This document shows, piece after piece, positions 55,108 through 64,000 of a DNA stretch of 64,000 nucleotides; the stretch's first letter is position 1; the number at the start of each line of letters is the position of its first letter. The stretch is from NCBI RefSeq assembly GCF_018140925.1, contig NZ_CP073315.1:3410001-3474000 (forward strand), given 5' to 3'. Origin of the DNA: Psychrobacillus sp. INOP01. GTDB taxonomy: Bacteria > Bacillota > Bacilli > Bacillales_A > Planococcaceae. The position numbers and the translations under genes were made by a program. The notes below the pieces were generated by a model. That model worked only from the letters and a program-made list of their open reading frames with translations. It was not told where the DNA came from and did no database searches.

Positions 55108-55293
55108 TTAGAGCAAACCTGCGTCACGCATTTTTTTCTTTGTTTTGAAACCAAATCCCATAATGACGAATAATAAGATAAGGAATACAAAAATAAGTGG
55201 AATATTTCGTAGTGCAATAGCAATCCCAATAAGTGCCATTGATAAAATTGCGCCTAGGGAATAAAGTGCGAAAATCCATTTAATATTACCCAA
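55108..55293 (-). CDS. ylaF: Small membrane protein YlaF (DUF5325)
   Basis: 61 residues with two membrane helices and a basic tail (KTKKKMRDAGLL). Size, layout and position between suhB and typA fit B. subtilis YlaF. The start is TTG at 55293, because GGAGG lies eight bases before it; an ATG six codons upstream would sit on top of that SD. Function unknown. Confidence 0.78.
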   Translation of the reverse strand: MGNIKWIFALYSLGAILSMALIGIAIALRNIPLIFVFLILLFVIMGFGFKTKKKMRDAGLL

Positions 55294-55349
55294 AATGATT
55301 ACCTCCAAAAATAAATGATAAAAAATAATATTACTTTAGTTTCACTTGT

Positions 55350-55358
55350 GATATAATA
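55350..55358 (+). promoter_or_regulatory. Extended -10 promoter of typA
   Basis: TGATATAAT is a perfect extended -10 element (TG, one base, TATAAT), 40 bases ahead of the typA start. Confidence 0.7.
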
Positions 55359-55398
55359 ACACAGTTATGGACTCGAAAAAAGAATATGGAGTGGAAAT

Positions 55399-57246
55399 AT
55401 GACAAATATACGTCAAGATTTAAGAAACATTGCAATTATAGCACACGTTGACCATGGGAAAACGACATTAGTCGACCAATTATTAAAACAATCAGGTACT
55501 TTTCGTTCAAATGAACATGTTGATGAGAGAGCCATGGACTCTAATGATATAGAGCGTGAACGCGGTATTACAATTTTAGCAAAAAATACAGCAGTCGATT
55601 ACAATGGGACACGTATTAACATCCTTGATACGCCTGGACATGCTGACTTCGGTGGCGAAGTAGAACGTATTTTAAAAATGGTAGATGGTGTTTTACTAGT
55701 TGTCGATGCATATGAAGGTTGTATGCCTCAAACGCGTTTCGTATTGAAAAAAGCGTTAGAACAAAAGTTAACGCCAATTGTAGTAGTAAACAAAGTAGAT
55801 AAAGATTCAGCTCGTCCACTAGAAGTAGTAGATGAAGTTCTTGAATTGTTCATAGAATTAGGTGCAGATGAAGATCAACTAGAATTCCCAGTTGTTTATG
55901 CTTCAGGTGTAAACGGTACTGCTTCTTTAGATGAAGATCCTGCTAAACAAGAAGAAAACATGAAATGTCTTTTCGAAATGATTATTTCTGCGATTCCAGC
56001 ACCAATTGATAACTCGGATGAGCCATTACAATTCCAAGTAGCATTGCTAGATTATAATGACTATGTGGGTCGTATTGGTATTGGTCGCGTATTCCGCGGT
56101 ACAATTGAAGTGGGTCAACAAATTTCATTAATGAAACTTGATGGAACTGCTAAAAATTACCGTGTAACAAAATTATTTGGATTCTTCGGTTTAAAACGTG
56201 ATGAAATCCAATCGGCTAAAGCTGGGGATCTAATTGCTGTTTCTGGTATGGAAGATATTAACGTAGGGGAAACAGTTTGTCCTACAAACCATCAAGAAGC
56301 TTTAGTTCCATTACGTATTGATGAGCCAACTTTACAAATGACTTTCTTAACAAACAACTCACCATTTGTTGGCCGTGAAGGTAAATGGATTACTTCAAGT
56401 AAAATTGAAGAGCGTCTTCGTTCTCAATTAGAAACAGATGTATCTTTACGTGTTGAAGATACTGATTCTCCTGATGCTTGGACTGTTTCAGGTCGCGGAG
56501 AGCTTCATTTGTCGATTTTAATCGAAAATATGCGTCGTGAAGGTTTTGAATTACAAGTTTCTAAACCAGAAGTAATTATTCGTGAAATTGATGGCAAAAA
56601 ATGTGAGCCAATCGAACGCGTTCAAATTGATGTTCCAGAGGACAGTGTAGGTTCAATTATCGAATCTATGGGTACTCGTAAAGGCGAAATGGTCGATATG
56701 GTCAACAATGGTAGTGGACAAGTTCGTTTAATCTTTATGGTTCCTGCTCGTGGATTAATCGGTTATACAACAGAATTCATGTCCCTTACTAAAGGTTATG
56801 GTATTATCAACCATACTTTCGATAGCTATCAACCAGTAGTTTCTGGTCGTGTTGGTGGACGTCACCAAGGTGTGCTTGTTTCTATGGAAACAGGTAAATC
56901 AACAACTTACGGTATGATGGGTATTGAAGACCGTGGTACTTTATTCGTTGAACCAGGTACTGATATTTATGAAGGTATGATCGTCGGTGAAAATAATCGT
57001 GATGCCGATATCACTGTAAATATTACAAAAGCAAAACAAAAAACTAATATTCGTTCAGCTAACAAAGATCAAACGAACGTGATTAAGAGACCTCGTATTT
57101 TAACTCTTGAAGAAGCAATTGAGTTCTTAGGAGATGATGAGTATTTAGAAATTACTCCTCAATCGATCCGTTTACGTAAAAAAGTTCTTGAGAAGAGCGA
57201 ACGCGAACGTGTAACGAAGAAAAAGAAAAATGCAGAAGTTGAATAA
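55399..57246 (+). CDS. typA: Translational GTPase TypA/BipA
   Basis: 615 residues. G1 is AHVDHGKT (15-22), G3 is DTPGH near 76 and G4 is NKVD near 130. Two beta-barrel domains, an EF-G-like alpha/beta domain and the BipA-specific C-terminal domain follow. It binds the ribosome and supports 50S assembly and growth in the cold or under stress. Corresponds to B. subtilis YlaG. Only a modest SD (GTGGA) precedes the ATG. Confidence 0.95.
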   Translation: MTNIRQDLRNIAIIAHVDHGKTTLVDQLLKQSGTFRSNEHVDERAMDSNDIERERGITILAKNTAVDYNGTRINILDTPGHADFGGEVERILKMVDGVLLVVDAYEGCMPQTRFVLKKALEQKLTPIVVVNKVDKDSARPLEVVDEVLELFIELGADEDQLEFPVVYASGVNGTASLDEDPAKQEENMKCLFEMIISAIPAPIDNSDEPLQFQVALLDYNDYVGRIGIGRVFRGTIEVGQQISLMKLDGTAKNYRVTKLFGFFGLKRDEIQSAKAGDLIAVSGMEDINVGETVCPTNHQEALVPLRIDEPTLQMTFLTNNSPFVGREGKWITSSKIEERLRSQLETDVSLRVEDTDSPDAWTVSGRGELHLSILIENMRREGFELQVSKPEVIIREIDGKKCEPIERVQIDVPEDSVGSIIESMGTRKGEMVDMVNNGSGQVRLIFMVPARGLIGYTTEFMSLTKGYGIINHTFDSYQPVVSGRVGGRHQGVLVSMETGKSTTYGMMGIEDRGTLFVEPGTDIYEGMIVGENNRDADITVNITKAKQKTNIRSANKDQTNVIKRPRILTLEEAIEFLGDDEYLEITPQSIRLRKKVLEKSERERVTKKKKNAEVE

Positions 57247-57267
57247 AAGCTGAAAGGGTGAATAACC

Positions 57268-57594
57268 TTGGAGGAAAAGCAATTCGTATTTGGTAGAATG
57301 TCTAGTATATCGAGATATATTTATGAGGTTATGCCATCTTACGATATAGCTGGATATGTACTATTTATTTTAATCTTCTTGCTTTCTGTGCTTGTGTACA
57401 AGCTTGGATTTGCTAAGAAATTGCGTTTTAGTCAAAATGCTGTCATTTACGTATTCTTGTTATTAGGTTGTCTGATGTTGACGTTCCTCGCATTTTTCCT
57501 TCCAGTTGTGGAAGGGTTAATCGTGGCAGCGTTGATCCTAATCATTTATAAAATACGCTTACGACTTGAGAAAAGACAAAGCTCGACTACTTAA
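57268..57594 (+). CDS. ylaH: YlaH-like membrane protein
   Basis: 108 residues with three membrane helices (about 26-44, 54-72 and 75-95) and a basic tail. It matches B. subtilis YlaH in size and position after typA. The start is TTG, seven to eight bases after GAAAGGGTG. An ATG at 57298 has no SD. Function unknown. Confidence 0.8.
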   Translation: MEEKQFVFGRMSSISRYIYEVMPSYDIAGYVLFILIFLLSVLVYKLGFAKKLRFSQNAVIYVFLLLGCLMLTFLAFFLPVVEGLIVAALILIIYKIRLRLEKRQSSTT

Positions 57595-57615
57595 ATGTAG
57601 CCGAGCTTTTTCTTT
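57578..57615 (+). terminator. Terminator of typA-ylaH
   Basis: Stem AAAGCTCG-CTAC with GTAG-CGAGCTTT (one mismatch in the middle), then TTTCTTTT. The ylaH stop codon is in the loop. Confidence 0.88.
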
Positions 57616-57864
57616 TGCAGCAAATTACCATTTCACTAGTAAATTTCATAAAAAGTAATTAGTAGTGAAATGCGAAAAAGCACTGATTTCTGCTTCTACA
57701 CACTTTCATGTTTTGAAGGGTACAGCTTCAATCTCCTCCGCTCTATAAAATGTTGGCTACGAAGGCTTCGAACACTCTGTGGCGTTCTAAGTCTATATCC
57801 AGTGAAGAAAATAAAAATGTACCGACTACATTGTTTATATGGGAGAAAGAAAGAAAATACTACT

Positions 57865-58075
57865 AATTTCCGTTTCAGGTTAAGGAACTAGGGCTAAGAG
57901 CGCCACTTCGTGTGGCACCGCCTTCGTGACCAACCTCTTGTTGGCCTCTGCGGGCGTTGCCTCAGCCTCCTCGCTGCGCTGCGGGGTATTCGCCTACCGG
58001 TTTCCCGCTGGAGTCGCCACCTTTCACTACAATCAATATAATGAGTAGTACTTCACTATAAGATATAGCACCACG
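57865..58075 (+). repeat. Intergenic repeat, family 3, copy E4
   Basis: Left end TTTCCGTTTCAGG, a hairpin GCCACTTCGTGTGGC, the GC-rich centre CCTCGCTGCGCTGCGG, and right end CCCGCTGGAGTCGCCACC with ACTACAATCAATATAATG. The stretch 57690-57860 before it shares GTGGCGTTCTAAGTC with E1 and E3 and may be a further piece of the element. No gene is supported between 57616 and 58364. Confidence 0.7.
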
Positions 58076-58221
58076 TATAGCTTAGTTTATAAGCCTAGGA
58101 AAAGTTAATAGAGGGATATAACAGTCTGTTGAATTAGAGATAATATGTTGTAATGAGGATGAAAAGGTAGATTTTCTATAACACTAGTGGAAATAAGGGG
58201 GATAGTAAATGTTTTCTAAAA

Positions 58222-58350
58222 AAAGATGCTGGTTGGTTGTGACGAACGTCACAACCAACCGGCATCTCCCAAAAATTCAATCGGTATTCATATAGTAAAA
58301 CGTCAGTCCAAAGCCCTTCGAAAGCAATAGAAACAGGTTTTGGTTTATAG
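58222..58350 (+). repeat. Mosaic intergenic repeat, family 1, copy C (19-bp hairpin)
   Basis: A 19-bp stem with one T-G pair (58225-58243 with 58248-58266) has loop GAAC and inner arm GGTTGTGAC. The right outer arm survives as TCGGTATT, and the tail with GTCCAAAG and GAAACAGGTTTTGG follows. The left outer arm is missing. Confidence 0.8.
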
Positions 58351-58364
58351 CTAATTTACAATGT

Positions 58365-58568
58365 TTAAAACTCATTTTCAATTAGACGTGAACTCTTATA
58401 AAAAACAAACTTCCCAGTTGCAAGACGACTGTTAGTTCTTTCTTCAATACGGTCATGACACTCTGGACACATATACGTGTGAATTGGACGATTTCTGAGC
58501 TTCTTAGCAAGAGGTAAATCATCTGGAAGTTCATCAATTCGATCACAAATGGCACATTGTACTTTCAT
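58365..58568 (-). CDS. ylaI: YlaI, zinc-ribbon protein (DUF2197)
   Basis: 67 residues. Two CxxC knuckles (CAIC at 5-8 and CPEC at 34-37) form a zinc ribbon. It matches B. subtilis YlaI. Function unknown. It is followed upstream on the same strand by an unknown gene with an 11-base gap, so they form an operon. SD AGGAG upstream. Confidence 0.88.
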   Translation of the reverse strand: MKVQCAICDRIDELPDDLPLAKKLRNRPIHTYMCPECHDRIEERTNSRLATGKFVFYKSSRLIENEF

Positions 58569-58579
58569 CTATACATCTC

Positions 58580-59080
58580 CTATTCTACACGAAACGCAGT
58601 GACACATTTTAACGGAGTATTAATATTTGATCCATCTTTTTTCAATACATGTACAGGGCCATCCTCACGAAGTGGTTTACCCTTATGACTAAACTTTAAC
58701 AATAGCGTATCTAAATCTTCTAAAGCAAATATATGTTCACCCTCTGTCGTTTCGACCACAACTCTTGTTGCGTTTGGCAAAGGTTCAGAATTCAGGATAA
58801 AAGGTTTCATATCAATTCCGAAAGTACTTGTTAGTACTTTTGTACGTTCATATTTTTTTTCTGTTTGTAAAGTTGGTGGGTTTGTAGATCCTTCAATGAT
58901 TTCACGTGACCAGTGAGCCGATGTGACTTTTGTATACTCTTCTAGCTCATCTTTGTACTCATACTCACCAGAAAAAAACTCATCCAAATCGATTTTACGA
59001 TCATCGAAAATCCAAACGGTAGGGTCTAACGTAATATTAAATTTAACTGCACCTTTAACTGGTATGATAAGTTCCAACAA
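58580..59080 (-). CDS. Unknown protein cotranscribed with ylaI
   Basis: 166 residues, soluble, beta-rich, acidic in its first third (KIDLDEFFSGEYEYKDELEE). The C-terminal part (HKGKPLREDGPVHVLKKDGS) loosely recalls the substrate-binding face of sulfite-oxidase-like molybdopterin domains, but the protein is far too short and lacks their cysteine, so this is not a call. B. subtilis has other genes (ylaJKLM) between ylaI and ylaN. The ATG has AAAGGAGG upstream. It stands 11 bases ahead of ylaI. Confidence 0.7.
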   Translation of the reverse strand: MLELIIPVKGAVKFNITLDPTVWIFDDRKIDLDEFFSGEYEYKDELEEYTKVTSAHWSREIIEGSTNPPTLQTEKKYERTKVLTSTFGIDMKPFILNSEPLPNATRVVVETTEGEHIFALEDLDTLLLKFSHKGKPLREDGPVHVLKKDGSNINTPLKCVTAFRVE

Positions 59081-59105
59081 AATTGCCTCCTTTAAACTAT
59101 CTAAT

Positions 59106-59396
59106 CTTTATCCCGCATTAACGGGCAGTATGACTACCACTTCAAGGCTCGACCCAAGTAACAAATCATAAGTGGGGGATAACTGCCCGTAAAAGCCCGC
59201 CGTAGAACATAGACGAAAAGCGCCACTTCGTGTGGCTTCGTCTATGTGACTCGCATCAGCGAGCCTCGGGCCAACAGGACGTTGGTCACTCAGGCATTGC
59301 CACACGATGCGGCGTTAATTGACTGAGTTCAGTTTTTCATTCAGTGGGAGATGAAGAAACTCACCCACTGATCGAAGTTTCACATATTAAGTATAC
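59106..59396. repeat. Intergenic repeat, family 2, copy 4 (long form)
   Basis: It opens TTTATCCCGCATTAACGGGC and closes ATCGAAGTTTCACA. The ACGGGCAGT/ACTGCCCGT arms are separated by about 50 bases here. The GCCACTTCGTGTGGC hairpin shared with family 3 copy E4 and the GGTCACTCAGGCATTGC piece shared with copy 3 lie inside. It is the longest version and looks like the source from which the shorter copies were deleted. Confidence 0.65.
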
Positions 59397-59457
59397 CTTT
59401 AAATTGAAAAGTTCTAAAGAATATTTAATTATTTCCAAAAGTAAAATAAGAGAACAC

Positions 59458-59486
59458 TTGCAATTTTTCCGTGCAAAAGATACACT
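59458..59486 (+). promoter_or_regulatory. Probable sigma-A promoter of ylaN
   Basis: TTGCAA at 59458-59463 and TACACT at 59481-59486 with a 17-base spacer, 46 bases ahead of the ylaN start. Confidence 0.5.
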
Positions 59487-59531
59487 TTAGGGAGATAAAT
59501 AATAAGAAATAATAAAAATGGGGGCGTCCTC

Positions 59532-59813
59532 ATGGATACTAATATACAAATTTCGTATCAAGATAAGGCTTTAGAGCTTTTGAAAAAAGATGCAGAAAAG
59601 ATTGCACAGCTTATTAAAGTGCAGATGGATAACTTAACGATGCCTCAATGTCCTCTTTATGAAGAGGTTTTAGACACACAAATGTTTGGATTATCACGTG
59701 AAATAGATTTTGCGGTAAAACTTGGTCTTTTAGAGAAAAGTGAAGGGAAAGAGATTATCGCTTCTCTTGAAAAAGAATTATCCGTTTTACATGAGATTCA
59801 TACAGAAAAATAA
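59532..59813 (+). CDS. ylaN: YlaN (DUF1507), iron-homeostasis protein
   Basis: 93 residues, identical in length to B. subtilis YlaN. A helical protein with the conserved [20 protein letters not shown] stretch. YlaN is essential in B. subtilis unless iron is supplied and has been reported to interact with the Fur repressor. SD GGGGGCG. It is followed by its own terminator and ftsW, as in B. subtilis. Confidence 0.92.
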   Translation: MDTNIQISYQDKALELLKKDAEKIAQLIKVQMDNLTMPQCPLYEEVLDTQMFGLSREIDFAVKLGLLEKSEGKEIIASLEKELSVLHEIHTEK

Positions 59814-59817
59814 TTAT

Positions 59818-59855
59818 AAAACTCAAACAAAACTATCTGTTTGAGTTTTTTTTCT
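59818..59855 (+). terminator. Terminator of ylaN
   Basis: A perfect 11-bp stem AAACTCAAACA/TGTTTGAGTTT followed by a T tract. Confidence 0.9.
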
Positions 59856-59880
59856 ATATAAAGAAATAGAGGTATAATAT

Positions 59881-61038
59881 ATGATTTCATATTTAAAACG
59901 TTATGCAAGAAATTTTGATTACCCATTATTTTTTGTCTACTTAGCTTTGTGCTTATTTGGTTTGGTAATGATTTATAGCGCAAGTATGGGCTGGGCAGTA
60001 ATGAATTACGGCTGGGAGCCTGATTATTTTTTCAACAAGCAAAAAACAAATTTATTACTTTGTATTCCAGTATTCTTCGTAACCGCCTTTTTTCCTTATA
60101 AGCATTATAAAAATAAATCAATGATGCAACTGATGCTTCTAGTTATGTTTACACTTTTATTTTTAGTGCATATTATCGGAGTCGGTGGGGAAAGTGGTTC
60201 CCAAAGTTGGCTCGACTTAGGGTTTAACCTACAACCATCGGAAATTGCGAAACTAGTGATAGTTTTATATTTCGCTGGGATATTTGCAAAAAAATCAGAA
60301 AATGGTACATTAGATAAATTAAATGAATCAGTTGGTCCACCATTAATTGTGCTATTTTTTGTTTTCGTGTCAATCATGATGGAGACAGATGTTGGCAATA
60401 CAATGATTATTAGTTTTGTAGCTATTTCAGTAATTGCAGCTAGTGGAATTAAATTTAAATCATTTTCCAAAATAATCGGATTAATTGGTATAGTTATAAT
60501 AGCGGGACTATTTGCAATCTATATGATGAAAGATGCATTGTTGACTCCCCATCGTAGAGGAAGATTAGAAGCATTTTTCAATCCTTTTGATTACGAGCAA
60601 GGATATGGATATCAAATTGTGAATGGTTATATTGCTATTGGATCAGGTGGTTTAACAGGCTTAGGTTTAGGGAATTCCAATCAAAAATATGGATATTTGC
60701 CCGAGCCACATACTGATTTCATTATGTCTATCATTGCAGAAGAGCTTGGTCTTATTGGGGTATTAATTGTTTTATGTGGATTGTTCTTTATTGTATTTAA
60801 AGCTATTAATATTGCTTTACATACAAAGGATCCTCAAGCTCGTATGATTGCTGCGGGTATTGGCAGTATTATAGGATTTCAAACATTTATAAACTTAGGA
60901 GGAATGCTTGGGATTATCCCGCTGACCGGGGTACCACTTCCATTTATAAGTTACGGAGGTACTTCTATTATTATTTTATCGGCAGCAATTGGGATATTGA
61001 TGAACGTATCTATGTTCGTGAAGCATGAAAAAAAATAG
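59881..61038 (+). CDS. ftsW: Peptidoglycan glycosyltransferase FtsW
   Basis: 385 residues with ten membrane helices, SEDS family. Conserved stretches include GVGGESGSQSWLDLGFNLQPSEIAK (catalytic Asp region in the large extracellular loop comes later), PEPHTDFIMSIIAEELG and the C-terminal GVPLPFISYGGTS. It polymerises septal glycan with a partner class b PBP. Position between ylaN and pycA identifies it as FtsW rather than RodA or SpoVE. The SD is AGAGGT; a TATAAT overlaps the leader. Confidence 0.9.
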   Translation: MISYLKRYARNFDYPLFFVYLALCLFGLVMIYSASMGWAVMNYGWEPDYFFNKQKTNLLLCIPVFFVTAFFPYKHYKNKSMMQLMLLVMFTLLFLVHIIGVGGESGSQSWLDLGFNLQPSEIAKLVIVLYFAGIFAKKSENGTLDKLNESVGPPLIVLFFVFVSIMMETDVGNTMIISFVAISVIAASGIKFKSFSKIIGLIGIVIIAGLFAIYMMKDALLTPHRRGRLEAFFNPFDYEQGYGYQIVNGYIAIGSGGLTGLGLGNSNQKYGYLPEPHTDFIMSIIAEELGLIGVLIVLCGLFFIVFKAINIALHTKDPQARMIAAGIGSIIGFQTFINLGGMLGIIPLTGVPLPFISYGGTSIIILSAAIGILMNVSMFVKHEKK

Positions 61039-61057
61039 ACAATAAGGGGTGCATGGG

Positions 61058-64000
61058 ATGAGAAAGATTAAAAAGATTGTAGTTGCAAACAGAGGGGAAA
61101 TAGCAATACGAATTTTTCGAGCATGTACGGAGTTAAACCTTCGAACAGTAGCAATATATTCAAGAGAAGATAGTGGTTCGTTTCACCGATTTAAATCCGA
61201 TGAGTCCTATTTAGTTGGAGAAGGTAAGAAGCCAATTGATGCTTACTTAGATATTGAGGATATCATTCGAATTGCTAAAGAAAGTAAAGCCGATGCAATC
61301 CATCCTGGGTATGGTTTTCTTTCGGAAAATGTAGATTTTGCGAAAAGATGTGAAGAGGAAGGAATTATCTTCATCGGTCCTACCTCTGTGCATTTAGACA
61401 TGTTTGGAGATAAAGTGAAAGCTCGTGAACAAGCAGTACTAGCTGGTATACCCGTTATTCCAGGGAGCGATGGCCCTTTAGATACTGTTGAAGAGGTGCG
61501 GGCCTTTGGGAAAGCTCACGGCTATCCTTTAATGATTAAAGCGTCCTTAGGTGGTGGCGGTCGTGGAATGCGCGTCGTTCAAACTGAAGACGAGCTTGAA
61601 AGTGCATTTGAACGTGCTAAATCGGAGGCGAAAGCTGCTTTTGGATCAGATGAAGTATATGTTGAGCGCTGTATTTTCCAACCTAAACATATTGAAGTTC
61701 AAATCCTTGGAGATACGCAAGGGAATTTAATCCATTTATATGAACGCGATTGTTCCATTCAAAGAAGACATCAAAAGGTTGTGGAAATAGCACCTTCCAA
61801 TTCTTTAAATTCAGAATTGCGCGACAAAATATGCGAGGCAGCTGTCCAATTAATGAAAAATGTATCCTACATAAATGCTGGAACAGTAGAATTTTTAGTG
61901 ACGGATGATGAATTCTTTTTTATCGAAGTAAATCCACGTATTCAAGTGGAGCATACGATTACAGAAATGATTACCGGTGTAGATATAGTACATGCACAGA
62001 TTAAAATAGCGGATGGTATAGCTCTTAATAGTGAAGAAATGGGAATTCCAAGTCAGGAAAACATGCCGTTATTTGGATTTGCGATTCAATCCCGTGTAAC
62101 AACGGAGGATCCATTGAATAACTTTATGCCTGACACAGGTAAACTAATGGTTTATCGCTCGGGTGGTGGATTTGGTGTACGCTTAGATGCAGGAAATGGT
62201 TTCCAAGGGGCGGTAATATCACCATATTATGATTCATTGTTGGTGAAAGTTTCTACTTGGGGCATGTCCTTTAAAGAAGCTGCAGCTAAAATGGACAGAA
62301 ATTTGCAGGAATTCAGAATCCGAGGAATAAAAACGAACATCCCGTTTTTAGAAAATGTTGTAAAACATCCAAGTTTCATTTCTGGTCAATTTAATACGAG
62401 TTTTATCGATTCAACACCTGAATTATTTTTATTTCCAAATCGCAAAGACCGTGGGACTAAATTATTGAATTATATAGGAAATGTTACGGTTAATGGTTTC
62501 CCAGGTATCGAGAAAAAGTCTAAACCTATATTTGGTCCAACAAGAACACCTAATTTTGACTTAAGTACTGCTCCTCCAATGGGCACGAAGCAAATTTTAG
62601 ATGAACAAGGTGCTGCTGGCTTGATTAAATGGGTGAAGGAACAACAAGGTGTGTTGCTTACAGATACAACTTTCCGAGACGCTCACCAATCATTATTAGC
62701 AACAAGAGTCCGATCTTACGATATGTTTGGAATAGCGAAAGAATCTGCGCATGGGATGCATAATTTATTCTCCTATGAAATGTGGGGAGGAGCAACTTTT
62801 GATGTTGCATACCGCTTCTTAAAAGAAAATCCGTGGGATCGTTTGCTGAAAATGAGACAAATGATTCCAAACGTATTATTCCAAATGTTATTCCGTGGCG
62901 CAAACGCAGTAGGATACAAAAATTATCCGGACAATGTTATTAAAGAGTTTATACAAAAATCTGCGGATGCTGGCATAGATGTATTTCGAATATTTGATAG
63001 CCTAAACTGGATAAAAGGAATGGAAGTTGCGATTGATGCAACTAGACAATCAGGTAAAATCGCGGAAGCAGCTTTATGTTACACTGGAGACATTTTAGAT
63101 GACTCTAGAGACAAATACACGGTACAGTACTACAAAGATATGGCAAAAGAATTAGAAAGCGCTGGGGCGCATATTTTAGCGATTAAAGATATGGCAGGGC
63201 TATTGAAACCAGAAGCAGCTTATCGTTTAGTGAGTGAGTTAAAAAGCACGGTTGATATCCCTATTCATCTTCATACACATGATACTAGTGGTAACGGAGT
63301 ATATACGTATGCAAAAGCAATAGAAGCTGGAGTAGATATTGTTGATACTGCATTAGGTGCAATGGCAGGTTTAACTTCCCAACCGAGTGCAAGTAGTTTG
63401 AGTTATGCACTTAAAGGTTCTAATAGAGAGGTTATAGGAAATATCGACGCATTTGAAAAAATCTCTTATTATTGGGAAGATGTTCGTAAATATTATCAAG
63501 ATTTTGAAAGTGGTATGATGAGCCCCCACACTGAAATCTATGTTCATGAGATGCCGGGCGGACAATACAGTAATCTTCAGCAACAAGCAAAAGCGGTAGG
63601 ACTGGGAGAGCGCTGGGAAGAAGTAAAAGAAATGTATTCTCGCGTAAATCTATTATTTGGTGATGTTGTGAAAGTTACACCTTCATCTAAAGTAGTGGGG
63701 GATATGGCTTTATTCATGGTGCAAAATAATTTAGATGAAGTTTCTGTCATAACGAGAGGGAAGACAATCGATTTTCCGGATTCTGTTATTGAGTTTTTTG
63801 AAGGATATATTGGACAACCTTATGGAGGATTCCCACAAGAATTACAAAAAGTAATACTAAAGGATCGACAAGCGATAACAGTTCGTCCAGGTGAATTATT
63901 GGAGCCTGTGAACTTCGAGGGAATTAAAGAAATGCTATTCCATAAATTAGATCGACCTGTAACCAGTCAAGAGATTCTTGCTTACACTCTATATCCAAAG
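61058..64000 (+). CDS. pycA: Pyruvate carboxylase (3' end beyond the window)
   Basis: 981 codons are present, open to the last base; the full enzyme has about 1145-1150 residues. The biotin carboxylase domain (1 to about 455) starts KIVVANRGEIAIRIFRA and has the ATP-grasp glycine loop GGGGRGMR near 166-173. The carboxyltransferase domain from about 535 has DTTFRDAHQSLLATR and the carbamylated lysine in AIKDMAGL near 710. The biotinyl domain lies outside. It makes oxaloacetate from pyruvate. It is 19 bases after ftsW with SD AAGGGGTG, so transcription may be shared. Confidence 0.95.
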   Translation, partial: MRKIKKIVVANRGEIAIRIFRACTELNLRTVAIYSREDSGSFHRFKSDESYLVGEGKKPIDAYLDIEDIIRIAKESKADAIHPGYGFLSENVDFAKRCEEEGIIFIGPTSVHLDMFGDKVKAREQAVLAGIPVIPGSDGPLDTVEEVRAFGKAHGYPLMIKASLGGGGRGMRVVQTEDELESAFERAKSEAKAAFGSDEVYVERCIFQPKHIEVQILGDTQGNLIHLYERDCSIQRRHQKVVEIAPSNSLNSELRDKICEAAVQLMKNVSYINAGTVEFLVTDDEFFFIEVNPRIQVEHTITEMITGVDIVHAQIKIADGIALNSEEMGIPSQENMPLFGFAIQSRVTTEDPLNNFMPDTGKLMVYRSGGGFGVRLDAGNGFQGAVISPYYDSLLVKVSTWGMSFKEAAAKMDRNLQEFRIRGIKTNIPFLENVVKHPSFISGQFNTSFIDSTPELFLFPNRKDRGTKLLNYIGNVTVNGFPGIEKKSKPIFGPTRTPNFDLSTAPPMGTKQILDEQGAAGLIKWVKEQQGVLLTDTTFRDAHQSLLATRVRSYDMFGIAKESAHGMHNLFSYEMWGGATFDVAYRFLKENPWDRLLKMRQMIPNVLFQMLFRGANAVGYKNYPDNVIKEFIQKSADAGIDVFRIFDSLNWIKGMEVAIDATRQSGKIAEAALCYTGDILDDSRDKYTVQYYKDMAKELESAGAHILAIKDMAGLLKPEAAYRLVSELKSTVDIPIHLHTHDTSGNGVYTYAKAIEAGVDIVDTALGAMAGLTSQPSASSLSYALKGSNREVIGNIDAFEKISYYWEDVRKYYQDFESGMMSPHTEIYVHEMPGGQYSNLQQQAKAVGLGERWEEVKEMYSRVNLLFGDVVKVTPSSKVVGDMALFMVQNNLDEVSVITRGKTIDFPDSVIEFFEGYIGQPYGGFPQELQKVILKDRQAITVRPGELLEPVNFEGIKEMLFHKLDRPVTSQEILAYTLYPK

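Noticed and set aside
57670-57891. 73-codon ORF downstream of ylaH
   Set aside because: It crosses the edge of the E4 repeat region; composition and lack of SD speak against a gene.
59108-59305. 65-codon minus-strand ORF ahead of the unknown gene
   Set aside because: It lies wholly inside family 2 copy 4.

Overview
The window is chromosomal DNA of a low-GC, endospore-forming Bacillales bacterium. Product identities and the dispersed repeats suggest a Planococcaceae-type genome (Psychrobacillus/Lysinibacillus-like), but the genus is an inference. Most genes follow the Bacillus subtilis order that I recall for the mhqR-ykvS-ykwC-cheV-ykyB-fadH-ykuL-ccpC-ykuV-ktrC-rnjA-rpoY-ykrA-defB-ykyA-pdhABCD-speA-yktAB-suhB-ylaF-typA-ylaHI-ylaN-ftsW-pycA stretch. 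That order supports many names here beyond sequence resemblance. No rRNA, tRNA, CRISPR array, prophage or intact IS was seen.

Layout. 1-2.9 kb holds a MhqR-like MarR regulator, a lipoprotein, a degenerate CPBP membrane protein, ykvS, a small unknown gene and a 58-residue Spo0E-like gene. 2.9-6.3 kb is a MoxR/DUF58/DUF4129-type operon. 6.4-16.5 kb has ykwC, cheV, a BASS transporter, ykyB, a GGDEF-EAL protein, fadH, cbpB (ykuL/darB) and ccpC, with many intergenic repeats. 16.5-28.3 kb is one tight eight-gene operon: a secreted/membrane protein, an ABC ATPase and permease, a coiled-coil protein with 24 Gly-Gln repeats, MoxR, DUF58 and two VWA membrane proteins. 28.6-34.3 kb, on the minus strand, has an MFS exporter and a regulator-potABCD polyamine transport operon. 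34.5-46.3 kb returns to conserved order, from ykuV to the pdhABCD operon. 46.5-50 kb is a small accessory stretch: a MEDS-domain protein, a polysaccharide deacetylase, lrgAB and a small membrane protein. 50.3-64 kb is conserved again, from speA to pycA, which runs off the end.

How it fits together. Central metabolism is represented by pdhABCD and pycA (the two fates of pyruvate), with CcpC (TCA-cycle control) and the c-di-AMP sensor CbpB, whose B. subtilis counterpart contacts pyruvate carboxylase. Polyamine supply is represented by speA and potABCD. RNase J1, the polymerase epsilon subunit, deformylase, TypA and FtsW are housekeeping genes.

The most interesting material is (i) the eight-gene MoxR/VWA/ABC operon, whose function is unknown, (ii) a family of mosaic intergenic repeats built round long perfect hairpins whose arms differ between copies yet stay paired, and (iii) a candidate two-site operator in front of the pot operon. 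Feature starts were moved from the longest open frame to the codon with a proper Shine-Dalgarno sequence where the two disagree.
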